A stretch of DNA of 64,000 bases from Rhodococcus antarcticus (GCF_026153295.1 NZ_CP110615.1:2480001-2544000); one strand, 5' to 3'. Shown: positions 50,747 to 59,554, counted from the first letter of the stretch. Made by a program: numbers and translations. The notes: generated by a model from the letters alone, not told the origin.

Positions 50747-51272
50747 AGGCGTCCAGCGCGGACCCCACGTCCCGGGTGAGCACGAGGTGGTCGAGCCCGC
50801 GGTCGGAGGCGAACCCGGTGCCGCGCAGACCCTCCAGCCACGCCAGCAGCCCGTCGTAGTGCCCGTCGGGGTCCAGCAGCACCACCGGCTTGGCGTGGAT
50901 CCCGAGGTAGCCGGCGGTCCACGTCTCGAACAGCTCCTCGAGGGTGCCGAGACCGCCCGGCAGGGTCAGGAAGGCGTCGGAGCGCTGGTCCATCACGGCC
51001 TTGCGCTCGCGCATGGTGGCGGTGACCACCAGCTCGTCGGCCGCGGTGTCGGCCACCTCCCGGTCCACCAGCGCCTGGGGGATCACACCGGTGGTGTGCC
51101 CGCCACCGGCCCGGGTGGCCTCGGCCACGGCGCCCATCATGGACACGTGCCCGCCGCCGGAGACCAGGCCCCAGCCCCGGGCGGCGATTCCGGCGCCGAC
51201 CTCGCCGGCGAGCGCGAGATGCTGTCCCGCAACCGGTCCCGACGCGCAGTAGACGCACACGCGGTGGCTCAC
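50730..51272 (-). CDS. LOG family protein (cytokinin-riboside phosphoribohydrolase type)
   Basis: 180 residues. The LOG signature is complete: CASGPVAGQHLALAGEVG, SGGGHVSMMGAV, the R-K-x2 helix RERKAVMDQRSDAF and PGGLGTLEELFE. LOG enzymes release cytokinin-like bases from nucleoside monophosphates; Rv1205 is such an enzyme in M. tuberculosis. It overlaps gpgS and, through GTGA, the second LOG gene. Confidence 0.92.
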   Translation of the reverse strand: MSHRVCVYCASGPVAGQHLALAGEVGAGIAARGWGLVSGGGHVSMMGAVAEATRAGGGHTTGVIPQALVDREVADTAADELVVTATMRERKAVMDQRSDAFLTLPGGLGTLEELFETWTAGYLGIHAKPVVLLDPDGHYDGLLAWLEGLRGTGFASDRGLDHLVLTRDVGSALDACAPRA

Positions 51273-52018
51273 GGCACGTCCAGCTGCGAGCGCTGGACGA
51301 GGTCGACGGCCTCGTCCACGTCGTCGGTGCAGTGCAGCAGGGCCAGGTCCGCCTCGCCCAGCTTGCCCTGCGCCAGCATCGTCGAGCGGAGCCAGTCGAG
51401 CAGGCCCTGCCAGTAGGCGGTGCCGAACAGCACGATGGGGAAGCTGGTGACCTTGCGGGTCTGCACCAGGGTCAGCGCCTCGAACAGCTCGTCCAGGGTG
51501 CCGAAGCCCCCGGGCAGGCAGACGAACGCGCGGCTGTACTTCACGAACATCGTCTTGCGGGCGAAGAAGTAGCGGAAGTTGATGCCCAGGTCGACGTAGG
51601 GGTTGAGGCCCTGCTCGAAGGGCAGCTCGATGCCGAGCCCGACCGACAGCCCACCGGCCTCCTTGGCCCCCCGGTTGGCCGCCTCCATCGCGCCCGGTCC
51701 CCCGCCGGTGATGACGGCGAACCCGGCCCGGACCAGGGCAGCGCCGATCTCCCGGCCCGCGGCGTAGTCCGGGTGCTCGACGGCCGTGCGGGCGGAGCCG
51801 AAGACGGTGACGGCGGGGGGCAGCTCGGCCAGCGCACCGAAGCCCTCGACGAACTCGCTCTGGATGCGCAGCACGCGCCAGGGGTCGGTGTGCACCCAGT
51901 CGGTGGGGCCGCGGCTGTCGAGCAGGCGCTGGTCGGTGGTGGTGTCCTCGTGCATGCGGGCGCCGCGCAGCACCACCGGTCCCCGGTGGCGGGCGGTCTC
52001 CTGGGGCTGGTCGTCCAT
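51269..52018 (-). CDS. LOG family protein, larger paralogue
   Basis: 249 residues. Same fold with GSARTAVEHPDYAAGREIG, GGGPGAMEAANRGAKEAGG, FARKTMFVKYSRAF and PGGFGTLDELFEALTLVQT. The family's RK and PGGxGTxxE sites are conserved. It carries a longer N-terminus (DDQPQETARHRGPVVLRG) typical of type-II LOGs. ATG 52018 has a TACCCT box seven bases upstream and no Shine-Dalgarno. It overlaps the shorter LOG gene by four bases. Confidence 0.9.
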   Translation of the reverse strand: MDDQPQETARHRGPVVLRGARMHEDTTTDQRLLDSRGPTDWVHTDPWRVLRIQSEFVEGFGALAELPPAVTVFGSARTAVEHPDYAAGREIGAALVRAGFAVITGGGPGAMEAANRGAKEAGGLSVGLGIELPFEQGLNPYVDLGINFRYFFARKTMFVKYSRAFVCLPGGFGTLDELFEALTLVQTRKVTSFPIVLFGTAYWQGLLDWLRSTMLAQGKLGEADLALLHCTDDVDEAVDLVQRSQLDVP

Positions 52019-52025
52019 GGCGCGC

Positions 52026-52031
52026 AGGGTA
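52026..52031 (-). promoter_or_regulatory. -10 box of a leaderless promoter for the larger LOG gene
   Basis: TACCCT on the minus strand, seven bases before ATG 52018; it decides this start over the longer frame from 52138. Confidence 0.5.
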
Positions 52032-52090
52032 TCCGGGCCGGTCGGGGTCAGGCTGGCCGGCCGCGCCGCGAGCTGACCCCCCTCCACCAC

Positions 52091-52154
52091 CGCCAAGTGC
52101 GGGCTTGTGGTCGTCATCCACCCCGGAATGACAGCCAAGAGCCCGCACTTGGCG
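52091..52154. repeat. Nested palindromic element adjacent to the dapE stop
   Basis: Perfect 15-base terminal arms (52091-52105 and 52140-52154) enclose 34 bases holding a second five-base inverted repeat (GTCAT 52113-52117, ATGAC 52128-52132). The element abuts the dapE stop codon exactly. It could be a terminator or a small mobile or dispersed palindrome. Confidence 0.75.
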
Positions 52155-53228
52155 CTAAGGGGTCGTGAGGTAGCGGCGCAGCACGGCCTCGCACTCGACG
52201 ATCTTCGCGACGACGACGTGCTCGTCGCGCGTGTGCGCCAGGTTCGGGTCCCCGGGGCCGTAGTTCAGCGCGGGGATGCCCAGCGCCGAGAACCGGGACA
52301 CGTCGGTCCACCCGTACTTGGCCCGCACCGTCCCGCCGGCTGCCGTCACGAAGCCCTGCGCCGCAGCCGATCCCAGGCCCGGCAGCGCCCCCGGTGACAT
52401 GTCGGTGAGCACCACGTCCGCGTCGAGGCCCGCGAGCACCTCCCGCACGTGCGCCTCCGCCTGGGCCGCGCTGCGGTCCGGGGCGAAGCGGAAGTTCACG
52501 TCCACCTCGCACACGTCCGGGACCACGTTGCCGGCCACCCCGCCGACGATCTTCACGGCGTTGAGGCCCTCCCGGTAGGTGCACCCGTCGATGACCACGT
52601 CCCGCGGGAGGTAGTCCTCGAGCACCCGCAGCACCGCGCCCGCACCGTGGATCGCGTTGCGCCCCAACCAGCTGCGCGCCGAGTGCGCCCGCACGCCGGA
52701 GGTGGTGACCCGCACCCGCATCGTGCCCTGGCAACCCGCCTCGACCAGGCCGTCGGTGGGTTCGCCGAGCACCGCGAGATCCGCCGCCAGCCAGTCGGGG
52801 AGCTCGCGCTCGATGCGGCCCAGCCCGTTGCGGGTGGCCTCGACCTCCTCGCAGTCGTAGAACACCAGCGTCACGTCGTGCACGGGATCGGCGACGCTCG
52901 CGGCCAGGTGCAGGAACACCGCGTCGGTGGACTTCATGTCCACGGTGCCGCAGCCGTGCAGCAGCGGGCCCTCGCGGCGGCTGGGCACGTTGTCCGCGAT
53001 GGGCACCGTGTCCAGGTGCCCGGCCAGCAGCACCCGGGTGGGCCGGCCCAGGTTCGTCCGCGCCAGCACCGCGTTCCCGCTGCGCACCACCTCGAGGGCC
53101 GGGGCCTGGGCGCGCAGCGCTGCCTCCACGGCGTCGGCGAGCACCTCCTCGTCGCCGGAGACGCTCGGTGCGTCCACGAGGGCGGCGGTCAGGCTGACCA
53201 CGTCGGCGGTGAGGTCGAGGGGCTTCAT
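52155..53228 (-). CDS. dapE: DapE: succinyl-diaminopimelate desuccinylase
   Basis: 357 residues, M20 metallopeptidase fold. Zinc and catalytic residues: His71 and Asp73 (HLDT), Asp97 (GTVDMKS), Glu127/Glu128 (DCEEVE). It frees LL-diaminopimelate for peptidoglycan and lysine. It is divergent from dapD with only 35 bases between start codons. ATG 53228; TAGCCT eight bases upstream. Rv1202 matches. Confidence 0.93.
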   Translation of the reverse strand: MKPLDLTADVVSLTAALVDAPSVSGDEEVLADAVEAALRAQAPALEVVRSGNAVLARTNLGRPTRVLLAGHLDTVPIADNVPSRREGPLLHGCGTVDMKSTDAVFLHLAASVADPVHDVTLVFYDCEEVEATRNGLGRIERELPDWLAADLAVLGEPTDGLVEAGCQGTMRVRVTTSGVRAHSARSWLGRNAIHGAGAVLRVLEDYLPRDVVIDGCTYREGLNAVKIVGGVAGNVVPDVCEVDVNFRFAPDRSAAQAEAHVREVLAGLDADVVLTDMSPGALPGLGSAAAQGFVTAAGGTVRAKYGWTDVSRFSALGIPALNYGPGDPNLAHTRDEHVVVAKIVECEAVLRRYLTTP

Positions 53229-53266
53229 GGTCGTCGAGGCTAGCGCCGGTAGGTTCGACGACCATG
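53226..53266. promoter_or_regulatory. Mirror-image divergent promoter/start region of dapE and dapD
   Basis: Arms of 12 perfect bases (53226-53237 and 53255-53266) carry both start codons, so each gene begins with the same ATG context. Between them lie two -10 boxes, TAGCCT (minus, 53237-53242) and TAGGTT (plus, 53250-53255), back to back with seven bases between. Each is eight bases from its start, leaderless type. Confidence 0.6.
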
Positions 53267-54208
53267 AGCACAGGAGCGAGCGCCACCGGGATCGCCACCG
53301 TCACCGCCGACGGGACCGTCCTGGACGTGTGGTTCCCATCCCCCGCCCTCACCGACGAGGCCTCCACCGGTACCACCGAGCTCGGCCAGCCGCCGGCCGA
53401 GCTGGCCGCCCTGGTCGGGTCCGACGACGCCCGCGGGGTGCGGCGGGTGGCCGTGCGCACCGAGATCACCGACCTGGCCGACGCCCCGGTGGACGTGCAC
53501 GACGTGTGGCTGCGCCTGCACCTGCTCTCCCACCGGCTGGTGGTCCCGCACGGGCTGAGCATGGACGGGGTGTTCGGGCTGCTCACCAACGTGGTGTGGA
53601 CCAGTGCCGGACCCTGCGCGGTGGAGGGCTTCGAGCTCACCCGCGCAAGGCTGCTCGCCCGGGGCCCGCTCACCGTGCACGGGGTGGACAAGTTCCCCCG
53701 CATGGTCGACTACGTGGTGCCGGCCGGTGTGCGCATCGCCGATGCCTCCCGGGTGCGGATGGGCGCGCACCTGGCCGCCGGGACCACGGTCATGCACGAG
53801 GGCTTCGTCAACTTCAACGCCGGCACCCTCGGCACGTCGATGGTGGAGGGGCGCATCTCCGCGGGCGTCGTGGTCGACGACGGCTCCGACGTGGGCGGCG
53901 GCGCGTCCATCATGGGCACGCTCTCCGGTGGCGGCACCCAGACGATCAGCATCGGGAAGCGCTGCCTGCTGGGCGCGAACTCCGGCACCGGCATCTCCCT
54001 GGGCGACGACTGCGTGGTCGAGGCCGGGCTCTACGTCACCGCGGGCACCAAGGTGACCGGCCCGGACGGCTCCGTGGTGAAGGCGCGCGAGCTGTCCGGC
54101 CAGAACGGCCTGCTGCTGCGCCGCAGCTCCACCACCGGCGCGGTCGAGGTGCTGGCGCGCACCGGCAGCGGCGTCGCCCTCAACGAGGCCCTGCACGCGA
54201 ACGACTGA
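53264..54208 (+). CDS. dapD: DapD: tetrahydrodipicolinate N-succinyltransferase
   Basis: 314 residues. The N-terminal domain leads to a left-handed beta-helix: [41 protein letters not shown] contains the hexapeptide repeats (given in part), then [36 protein letters not shown]. The enzyme is a homotrimer using succinyl-CoA. It belongs to the actinobacterial group-2 DapD like Rv1201c. Convergent with alkB; four bases between stops. ATG 53264. Confidence 0.93.
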   Translation: MSTGASATGIATVTADGTVLDVWFPSPALTDEASTGTTELGQPPAELAALVGSDDARGVRRVAVRTEITDLADAPVDVHDVWLRLHLLSHRLVVPHGLSMDGVFGLLTNVVWTSAGPCAVEGFELTRARLLARGPLTVHGVDKFPRMVDYVVPAGVRIADASRVRMGAHLAAGTTVMHEGFVNFNAGTLGTSMVEGRISAGVVVDDGSDVGGGASIMGTLSGGGTQTISIGKRCLLGANSGTGISLGDDCVVEAGLYVTAGTKVTGPDGSVVKARELSGQNGLLLRRSSTTGAVEVLARTGSGVALNEALHAND

Positions 54209-54212
54209 CCGG

Positions 54213-54842
54213 CTAGCGCACCCCGCGCAGCCGGTGCTGGACGCTGATCCGAGGCCCCACCGGACGGGCGGTCTTGGGGACGGCGTGCTCCCAGGTGCGC
54301 TGGCAGCTGCCGCCCATCACGACCAGGTCCCCGTGGCCGAGCTCGTGGCGCAGCACCGCCCCCCCGCCGCGCGGCCTCAGCAGCAGGGCCCGCGGAGCCC
54401 CCAGCGACAGGATGGCCACCGCCGTGTCGTGCGTGCTGCCGCGGCCGACGGTGTCCCCGTGCCAGGCCACGCTGTCGCGCCCGTCGCGGTAGAGGCACAT
54501 CCCGACCGTCCGGAAGGGCTCGCCGAGCTCGGGCTCGTAGTGCTCGTCCAGGGCTCGGTGCACGTCGGCGAGCACCGGGTCCGGCGACGGGTCCCCCTCG
54601 TCGTAGAAGGACAGCAGCCGCGGGACGTCGACGACCCGGTCGTACATCTCGCGGCGCTCGGCCCGCCACGGCACCACCTCGCGCAGCCGCTCGAACAGGG
54701 CGTCCGCCCCGGAGACCCAGCCGCGCCGCAGATCCAGCCACGCCCCGTGGGCGAGCTCGGTCCGCACCACGCTCGAGCCCAGCGCGCCCGGACCCTCGCC
54801 CTCGAGCCCGTCCAGCAGCGATCCCTGGAACCCCGTCGTCAT
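54213..54842 (-). CDS. AlkB-like Fe(II)/2-oxoglutarate DNA repair dioxygenase, under LexA control
   Basis: 209 residues. The iron ligands are His128 and Asp130 (WHGD) and His186 (WEHAVPK); the 2-oxoglutarate arginines are Arg198 and Arg204 (RISVQHRLR). The YRDGRDS loop and the RPRGGGAVLRHELGHGDLVVM strand pattern are typical of bacterial AlkB/ALKBH2-like enzymes that remove alkyl lesions (1-methyladenine, 3-methylcytosine). ATG 54842 is six bases from TACCCT, so the transcript looks leaderless. Directly upstream is a perfect actinobacterial SOS box. Confidence 0.92.
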   Translation of the reverse strand: MTTGFQGSLLDGLEGEGPGALGSSVVRTELAHGAWLDLRRGWVSGADALFERLREVVPWRAERREMYDRVVDVPRLLSFYDEGDPSPDPVLADVHRALDEHYEPELGEPFRTVGMCLYRDGRDSVAWHGDTVGRGSTHDTAVAILSLGAPRALLLRPRGGGAVLRHELGHGDLVVMGGSCQRTWEHAVPKTARPVGPRISVQHRLRGVR

Positions 54843-54848
54843 GTCCTC

Positions 54849-54854
54849 AGGGTA
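54849..54854 (-). promoter_or_regulatory. -10 box of the alkB promoter
   Basis: TACCCT on the minus strand, six bases before ATG 54842 and directly adjoining the SOS box. Confidence 0.6.
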
Positions 54855-54870
54855 TCGAACACGCGTTCGA
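54855..54870. promoter_or_regulatory. Perfect LexA (SOS) box of the alkB gene
   Basis: TCGAACACGCGTTCGA fits the actinobacterial LexA consensus TCGAAC-N4-GTTCGA perfectly. It lies between -10 and the expected -35, so bound LexA would block RNA polymerase. Confidence 0.9.
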
Positions 54871-54888
54871 CCCACCCGGGCGCACGGC

Positions 54889-55317
54889 TCAGCCCTGGGC
54901 CCAGCCGTAGACGTGCTCGACCGGGAAGCTGACGACGAGGCGGCGCTCGGCCACCATCGCGGTGCGGAACTCGTCCCAGCTCGGGTGCTCGCCCTGCACG
55001 GACCGGTACAGCGCGACGAGCGACTCCACCGCGTGGTCGTGCGGGTCGGCGGCCACCGCGGTCAGCCGCGCGACACCCTCGGCCACGGCGTAGGAGGAGC
55101 CGTCCGGGGTGGAGACGTGGAGGCTCACCCGGGGGTCACGGCGCAGGTTGCGGGTCTTCGCCCGGCTGTCGGTGACCGAGATCGAGACGGTCGCGGTGTC
55201 GGCGTCCCAGCCGTGCACGATGTTCGACAGCTGCGCGCGCCCGTCGCGCTTGAGGGTGACGAGCACCCCGAGGGAGCGAGCACCGACGAGCTTCAGCAGG
55301 ACGGGGTCCAGGGCCAT
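54889..55317 (-). CDS. PPOX-class F420/flavin-dependent split-barrel protein (Rv1155-like)
   Basis: 142 residues. It closely follows the M. tuberculosis Rv1155 pattern, e.g. GVLVTLKRDGRAQLSNI, SRAKTRNLRRDPRVSLHV and ALYRSVQGEHPSWDEFRTAMV. Rv1155 is a split-barrel protein that binds F420; here the fold and the F420-binding segment are kept. The fbiC gene in the window shows that the organism makes F420. ATG 55317 is seven bases from a TACCGT box, leaderless type. Confidence 0.9.
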   Translation of the reverse strand: MALDPVLLKLVGARSLGVLVTLKRDGRAQLSNIVHGWDADTATVSISVTDSRAKTRNLRRDPRVSLHVSTPDGSSYAVAEGVARLTAVAADPHDHAVESLVALYRSVQGEHPSWDEFRTAMVAERRLVVSFPVEHVYGWAQG

Positions 55318-55324
55318 GGCTGCG

Positions 55325-55330
55325 ACGGTA
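55325..55330 (-). promoter_or_regulatory. -10 box of a leaderless promoter for the PPOX gene
   Basis: TACCGT on the minus strand, seven bases before ATG 55317. Confidence 0.5.
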
Positions 55331-55377
55331 GCGACCCCGCGGGGGCACCCCGGCGCGACACGGCGAAAGATGGACCG

Positions 55378-56841
55378 GTGGCCGACGCCGGGACCGACGG
55401 CGTCCTCGACCCCCGGCGCTGGCGGGCCCTGGGGGTCGCCATCACCGCGCTGTTCATGACGCTGCTCGACCTCAGCATCGTCAACGTCGCGCTGCCGTCG
55501 ATCCGGGACGGCCTCGGCGCCGGCGTCTCCGAGGTCCAGTGGGTGGTCAGCGGCTACGCCCTGGCCTTCGGGATGGTGCCGATCATCGCCGGCCGCCTGG
55601 GCGACGACCGCGGGCGCCGGTTCATGCTCCTGCTGGGCATCGCGGGCTTCGTGCTGACGAGCCTCGTGGTGGGGCTGGCACCGACACCGGGGGTGCTCAT
55701 CGCCGGACGGGTGCTGCAGGGCATCTCCGGCGGGCTGATAAACCCCCAGGTGTCCGGGCTCATCCAGCAGCTGTTCCCGCGCCAGGAGCGCGGCCGCGCC
55801 TTCGGGGTGCTCGGCGGCGCGGTCGGGGTCGCGACCGCGACCGGCCCGGTGCTGGGCGGGGCGATCATCGGCCTGGGCGGCGCGGACCTGGGGTGGCGGC
55901 TGACCTTCCTGGTCAACGTGCCGGTGGGGGTCGCCTCGTTCGTGCTGTGCCGGGCCTGGCTGCCGGGCGACCCGGTGCGCACCACCACGATCCGGCGACC
56001 GCTGGACCTCACCGGCGCCGGGCTGCTGGCGCTCGGCGTGCTCGCCCTGCTGTTCCCCGCGGTGCAGTACGACTCCAGCCGCGATCCGCGCCTGGCGTTC
56101 CTGCTGCTGCCCGCCGCCGCGGTGCTGGCCGCCTTCGTGCTCTGGGAGCGGGGCCCGGCCGCCCGCAGCGGCTACCCCCTCATCGACCTCGGGCTGTTCC
56201 GCATCCGCTCCTACGCCGACGGCCTCGGCGTGGCGCTGCTGTACTTCGCGGCCTTCACCGGCACGCCCCTGGTGCTCTCGCTGTTCCTGCAGGAGGGCCT
56301 CGGGTTCTCCGCGCTGCGCTCCGGGCTCACCGCCTCGAGCTTCGCCGTGGGCTCGGCCGTCTCGGCCCTGGTGGGCGGGCGGCTGGTCAACCGGTTCGGC
56401 GGGCGGCTGCTCGTGGGGGCGCTCGGGCTGTTCGTGGTGGGCGTGGCCGGGGCCGTCGCGGTGGTGCTCGTCCTGGCCGGGGAGGTGCCCGACGACCGGC
56501 TCGCGCTCCTGCTGACCGGTCCGCTGCTGGTGGCCGGGCTCGGTGGGGGCAGCGTCATCACCCCGAACCAGACGCTCTCGCTGTCGGAGGTGGACTCCGT
56601 CGGCGGGTCCACCGCGGGCGGAACGCTGCAGACGGCGCAGCGGGTGGGCTCCTCCCTCGGCACGGCCGTCATCAGCGCGGTGTTCTACGCGGGGGCGGCC
56701 GGCGTGGTGGCGACGGGCGGTGGGCAGGGGGACGCCGGGTACGGCCGGGCGTACGCGTCGAGCCTGCTGGTGGCCGTCGGGTTCTCCCTGGCTGCGCTGG
56801 GGCTGGCGCTGCGCTCGGTCCGCCGCAGGCCCACGGGCTGA
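55378..56841 (+). CDS. MFS drug transporter, DHA2 (EmrB/QacA, 14-helix) type
   Basis: 487 residues, 14 hydrophobic helices. The opening LDLSIVNVALPSI (motif D1) and VSGYALAFGMVPIIAGRLGDDRGRR (motif A) and GGGSVITPNQTLSLSEV identify DHA2 efflux pumps. Substrates unknown. GTG 55378 is in frame with the family start. It is divergent from the PPOX gene with 60 bases between starts and convergent with the second MFS gene. Confidence 0.9.
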   Translation: MADAGTDGVLDPRRWRALGVAITALFMTLLDLSIVNVALPSIRDGLGAGVSEVQWVVSGYALAFGMVPIIAGRLGDDRGRRFMLLLGIAGFVLTSLVVGLAPTPGVLIAGRVLQGISGGLINPQVSGLIQQLFPRQERGRAFGVLGGAVGVATATGPVLGGAIIGLGGADLGWRLTFLVNVPVGVASFVLCRAWLPGDPVRTTTIRRPLDLTGAGLLALGVLALLFPAVQYDSSRDPRLAFLLLPAAAVLAAFVLWERGPAARSGYPLIDLGLFRIRSYADGLGVALLYFAAFTGTPLVLSLFLQEGLGFSALRSGLTASSFAVGSAVSALVGGRLVNRFGGRLLVGALGLFVVGVAGAVAVVLVLAGEVPDDRLALLLTGPLLVAGLGGGSVITPNQTLSLSEVDSVGGSTAGGTLQTAQRVGSSLGTAVISAVFYAGAAGVVATGGGQGDAGYGRAYASSLLVAVGFSLAALGLALRSVRRRPTG

Positions 56842-56847
56842 GCCGGC

Positions 56848-58020
56848 TCAGGGCTGGACGAGGGAGAACCGCCGGGCCGTGAGCCCCATGACGACGGCGG
56901 CGACCAGGAGCACGAGCAGCGGAGCGGTGAAGCTGCCCGTCAGGTCGTGCAGCACCCCCATGAGCAGCGGTGCGACCGCGGCCCCCAGGTAACCCACCCC
57001 GAGCCCCACCGCCGTCACCCCGGACGCCTCGGCGGGGCTGCGGCTCTTCCAGGACACCAGGGTCAGCGCCATGGGGAAGCCCGCGCCCACCCCCATCGCG
57101 ACCAGCACCACCCACGGCCACGGTCCGAGCACCCCGTCCGGCAGCACCAGGATGCCGACGGCCCCCACCAGCGACATGCCCACGGCCACCAGCGCCCAGG
57201 CCAGCCAGCGGTGGTGCCGCTCGGCCAGGGCCGGGAACACGAGGGCCGCCGGGATCTGGGCGAGGCTCAGCAGGCTCAGCAGGAGCGCGGCCCGGGACGT
57301 GCTGAGCCCGCGGTCCTGGTAGTACGGCGCGAGCCAGGTCAGCCAGCCGTAGAACTGCATGGAGCTCAGCACCATGTAGGCGGCGAAGACCCGGGCCAGC
57401 GGCGAGCGCCACGGCAGGGCGGTCGCGGTGCGCTCCGGCGGCGGCATCGTCCGGGCGGCCACGAGCAGCCACCCCGCCAGCGCCACCGCGGCGGGCACCG
57501 CGAGGGTGGCCAGGGCGTGCGAGGGCCCGCCGAGCGCGCCCGAGAGCGGCACCACGGCCGAGCTGGCGATCGTCGACCCGAGGAGCATGCTCACCACGTA
57601 GAGCCCGGTGACGAGCCCGGCCCGCTGCGCCAGGTGCTCCTTGACCAGCCCCGACAGGAACACCCCGGCCAGGCCGATCCCGGTGCCCACCCCGAGGCTG
57701 CCGACCACCAGCGCCGTCAGCGAGGGGACGTAGCGCAGAAGGCTGCCGGCCAGCAGGACCGCGACGGCGCCGGTCATCGCCCGCTCGCGGCCGTACCGCG
57801 CCGACAGCCGGACGGCGACGAACGAGCCGATGCCCATGGCCACCAGCGCGGTGGACTGCACGAGCCCGGCGACACCCGAGGAGATGCCGAGCTCGGTGCG
57901 CACCTGCTCGAGCACCGCCGGGTACGCGGCGAGCCCGGCGCGCAGGTTGAGCGAGATGAGCAGGACCCCGGCGAGCACCACCGCGGGCCGCACGTCGGGC
58001 CGGGCCGCCACCTGCGTCAC
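56848..58020 (-). CDS. MFS transporter, CynX/NimT type
   Basis: 390 residues, 12 helices. LNLRAGLAAYPAVLEQVRTELGIS opening and FVAVRLSARYGRERAM motif A are of the cyanate/2-nitroimidazole transporter (CynX/NimT) family. Substrate unknown. GTG 58020 overlaps the dapC stop (GTGA). Confidence 0.88.
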   Translation of the reverse strand: MTQVAARPDVRPAVVLAGVLLISLNLRAGLAAYPAVLEQVRTELGISSGVAGLVQSTALVAMGIGSFVAVRLSARYGRERAMTGAVAVLLAGSLLRYVPSLTALVVGSLGVGTGIGLAGVFLSGLVKEHLAQRAGLVTGLYVVSMLLGSTIASSAVVPLSGALGGPSHALATLAVPAAVALAGWLLVAARTMPPPERTATALPWRSPLARVFAAYMVLSSMQFYGWLTWLAPYYQDRGLSTSRAALLLSLLSLAQIPAALVFPALAERHHRWLAWALVAVGMSLVGAVGILVLPDGVLGPWPWVVLVAMGVGAGFPMALTLVSWKSRSPAEASGVTAVGLGVGYLGAAVAPLLMGVLHDLTGSFTAPLLVLLVAAVVMGLTARRFSLVQP

Positions 58021-59117
58021 GGGGTGAGCCGGTCGACCGCTGCGGAGATCCGCTCGTCGGTGGCCGTCAGCGCGATGCGGACGTGCCGTGCCCCGCCGGG
58101 ACCGTAGAACTCACCCGGGGCCACCAGGATGCCGCGCTGGGAGAACCAGTCGACCGTGTCCCGGCCGGGCTCCCCGCGGGTGGCCCACAGGTAGAGACCT
58201 GCCTCGGAGTGGTCCACGCGGAACCCCGCGGCCCGTACCGCGGGCAGCAGGGCCGCCCGGCGGGCGGCGTAGCGTCCGCGCTGCGCGGCGGCGTGCTCGT
58301 CGTCGGTCAGGGCCGCGGTCATGGCCGACTGCACCGGCCGGGGCACGATCATCCCGGCGTGCTTGCGCACCTCGAGCAGCTCGGCGACGAGCGCGGGGTC
58401 CCCGGTCACGAACCCGGCGCGGTAGCCCGCCAGGCTGGACGTCTTGGACAGCGAGTGCACCGCCAGCAGGCCGGTGAGGTCGCCACCGTGCACGCGGGGG
58501 TCGAGCACCGACACCGGCTCGGCGTCCCAGGCCAGCCCGAGGTAGCACTCGTCGGAGACCACCACGGCGTCCCGCAGCCGCGCCCAGTCGACCACCTTGC
58601 GCAGGTGCTCGACGCCCAGCACCTGACCCGTCGGGTTGGACGGCGAGTTGACGTAGACCATCGCCGCGCGAGCCGGCCCGAGGGCGGTGAGCCCGTCTGC
58701 CCGGACCACCCGGCAGCCGGCGATCCGGGCGCCCACCTCGTAGGTGGGGTAGGCCAGCGCGGGCACCACGACGGTGTCCGCGGGGCCGAGCCCCAGCAGG
58801 GTGGGCAGCCAGGCGACCAGCTCCTTGGAGCCGATGGTCGGCAGCACCGCGTCCGGGTCCAGCGCACCCACGCCGTGGCGGCGGTCCAGCGCGGCGACGG
58901 CGGCCTCGCGCAGCGCCGCGGTGCCCCACGTGGTGGGGTAGCCGGGCCCGGCGGCGGTCGAGGCCAGCGCCTCCTGCAGCACCGGGGCCACGTCGTCGAC
59001 CGGCGTGCCGACCGACAGGTCGACCAGCCCACCGGGGTGCGCGCGGGCGGCGGCGGCGGCACCGGCCAGGGAGTCCCACGGGAAGTCCGGGAGCTGGAGC
59101 CGGGTGCGGCCCGGCAC
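58017..59117 (-). CDS. dapC: DapC: N-succinyldiaminopimelate aminotransferase
   Basis: 366 residues (Rv1178 is 362). Class-I aminotransferase: YPTTWGTAALREA, VYVNSPSNPTGQV (substrate Asn) and VHSLSKTSSLAGYRAGF with the PLP lysine in SLSK. It forms the succinylated diamino intermediate used by DapE, so with dapD and dapE it covers three steps of the DAP pathway. GTG 59117 overlaps the fdxC stop by one base (TAGTG). Order fdxC-dapC is conserved. Confidence 0.93.
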   Translation of the reverse strand: MPGRTRLQLPDFPWDSLAGAAAAARAHPGGLVDLSVGTPVDDVAPVLQEALASTAAGPGYPTTWGTAALREAAVAALDRRHGVGALDPDAVLPTIGSKELVAWLPTLLGLGPADTVVVPALAYPTYEVGARIAGCRVVRADGLTALGPARAAMVYVNSPSNPTGQVLGVEHLRKVVDWARLRDAVVVSDECYLGLAWDAEPVSVLDPRVHGGDLTGLLAVHSLSKTSSLAGYRAGFVTGDPALVAELLEVRKHAGMIVPRPVQSAMTAALTDDEHAAAQRGRYAARRAALLPAVRAAGFRVDHSEAGLYLWATRGEPGRDTVDWFSQRGILVAPGEFYGPGGARHVRIALTATDERISAAVDRLTP

Positions 59118-59443
59118 TACTCGCCTTCGCCCTGCGGGGGCAGGCTCTTGATCGGCTCGGGGTCGAAGTCCGTCTTGCCGACCTTGGCCGCCCCGCCCGG
59201 GGAGCCGAGCTCGACGAAGAAGTCGGCGTTGGCCTTGGTGTAGCCGCTCCACTGCTCCGGCACGTCGTCCTCGTAGTAGATGGCCTCGACGGGACAGACC
59301 GGCTCGCAGGCGCCGCAGTCGACGCACTCGTCGGGGTGGATGTAGAGCATCCGCCCACCCTCGTAGATGCAGTCCACCGGGCACTCCTCGATGCACGCCT
59401 TGTCGAGGAGGTCCACGCACGGCTCGGCGATCGTGTAGGTCAC
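59117..59443 (-). CDS. fdxC: FdxC: seven-iron ferredoxin
   Basis: 108 residues (Rv1177 is 107). The 3Fe-4S ligands are in CVDLLDKACIEECP, and the 4Fe-4S set is CVDCGACEPVCP, the standard 7Fe pattern. It carries electrons for oxygenases or biosynthesis. GTG 59443 has CAGGAG six bases upstream. Upstream a 10-11-bp repeat fills the leader. It is co-transcribed with dapC. Confidence 0.93.
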   Translation of the reverse strand: MTYTIAEPCVDLLDKACIEECPVDCIYEGGRMLYIHPDECVDCGACEPVCPVEAIYYEDDVPEQWSGYTKANADFFVELGSPGGAAKVGKTDFDPEPIKSLPPQGEGE

Positions 59444-59453
59444 GGGGGCTCCT

Positions 59454-59477
59454 GGTTCTGTTGCGTTCTGTTGCGGT
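59454..59477. repeat. Short direct repeats in the fdxC leader
   Basis: GTTCTGTTGC-type units (10-11 bp) occur about two and a half times just upstream of the fdxC Shine-Dalgarno; they may affect translation or be a slippage product. Confidence 0.5.
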
Positions 59478-59554
59478 TCTGCTGAGGGGGCGGGGCGGAC
59501 CCATCCTGCCCGTCCCGGCCCCGTTCCACACCCGCGGGTGGTGTGGGCCTGCGC

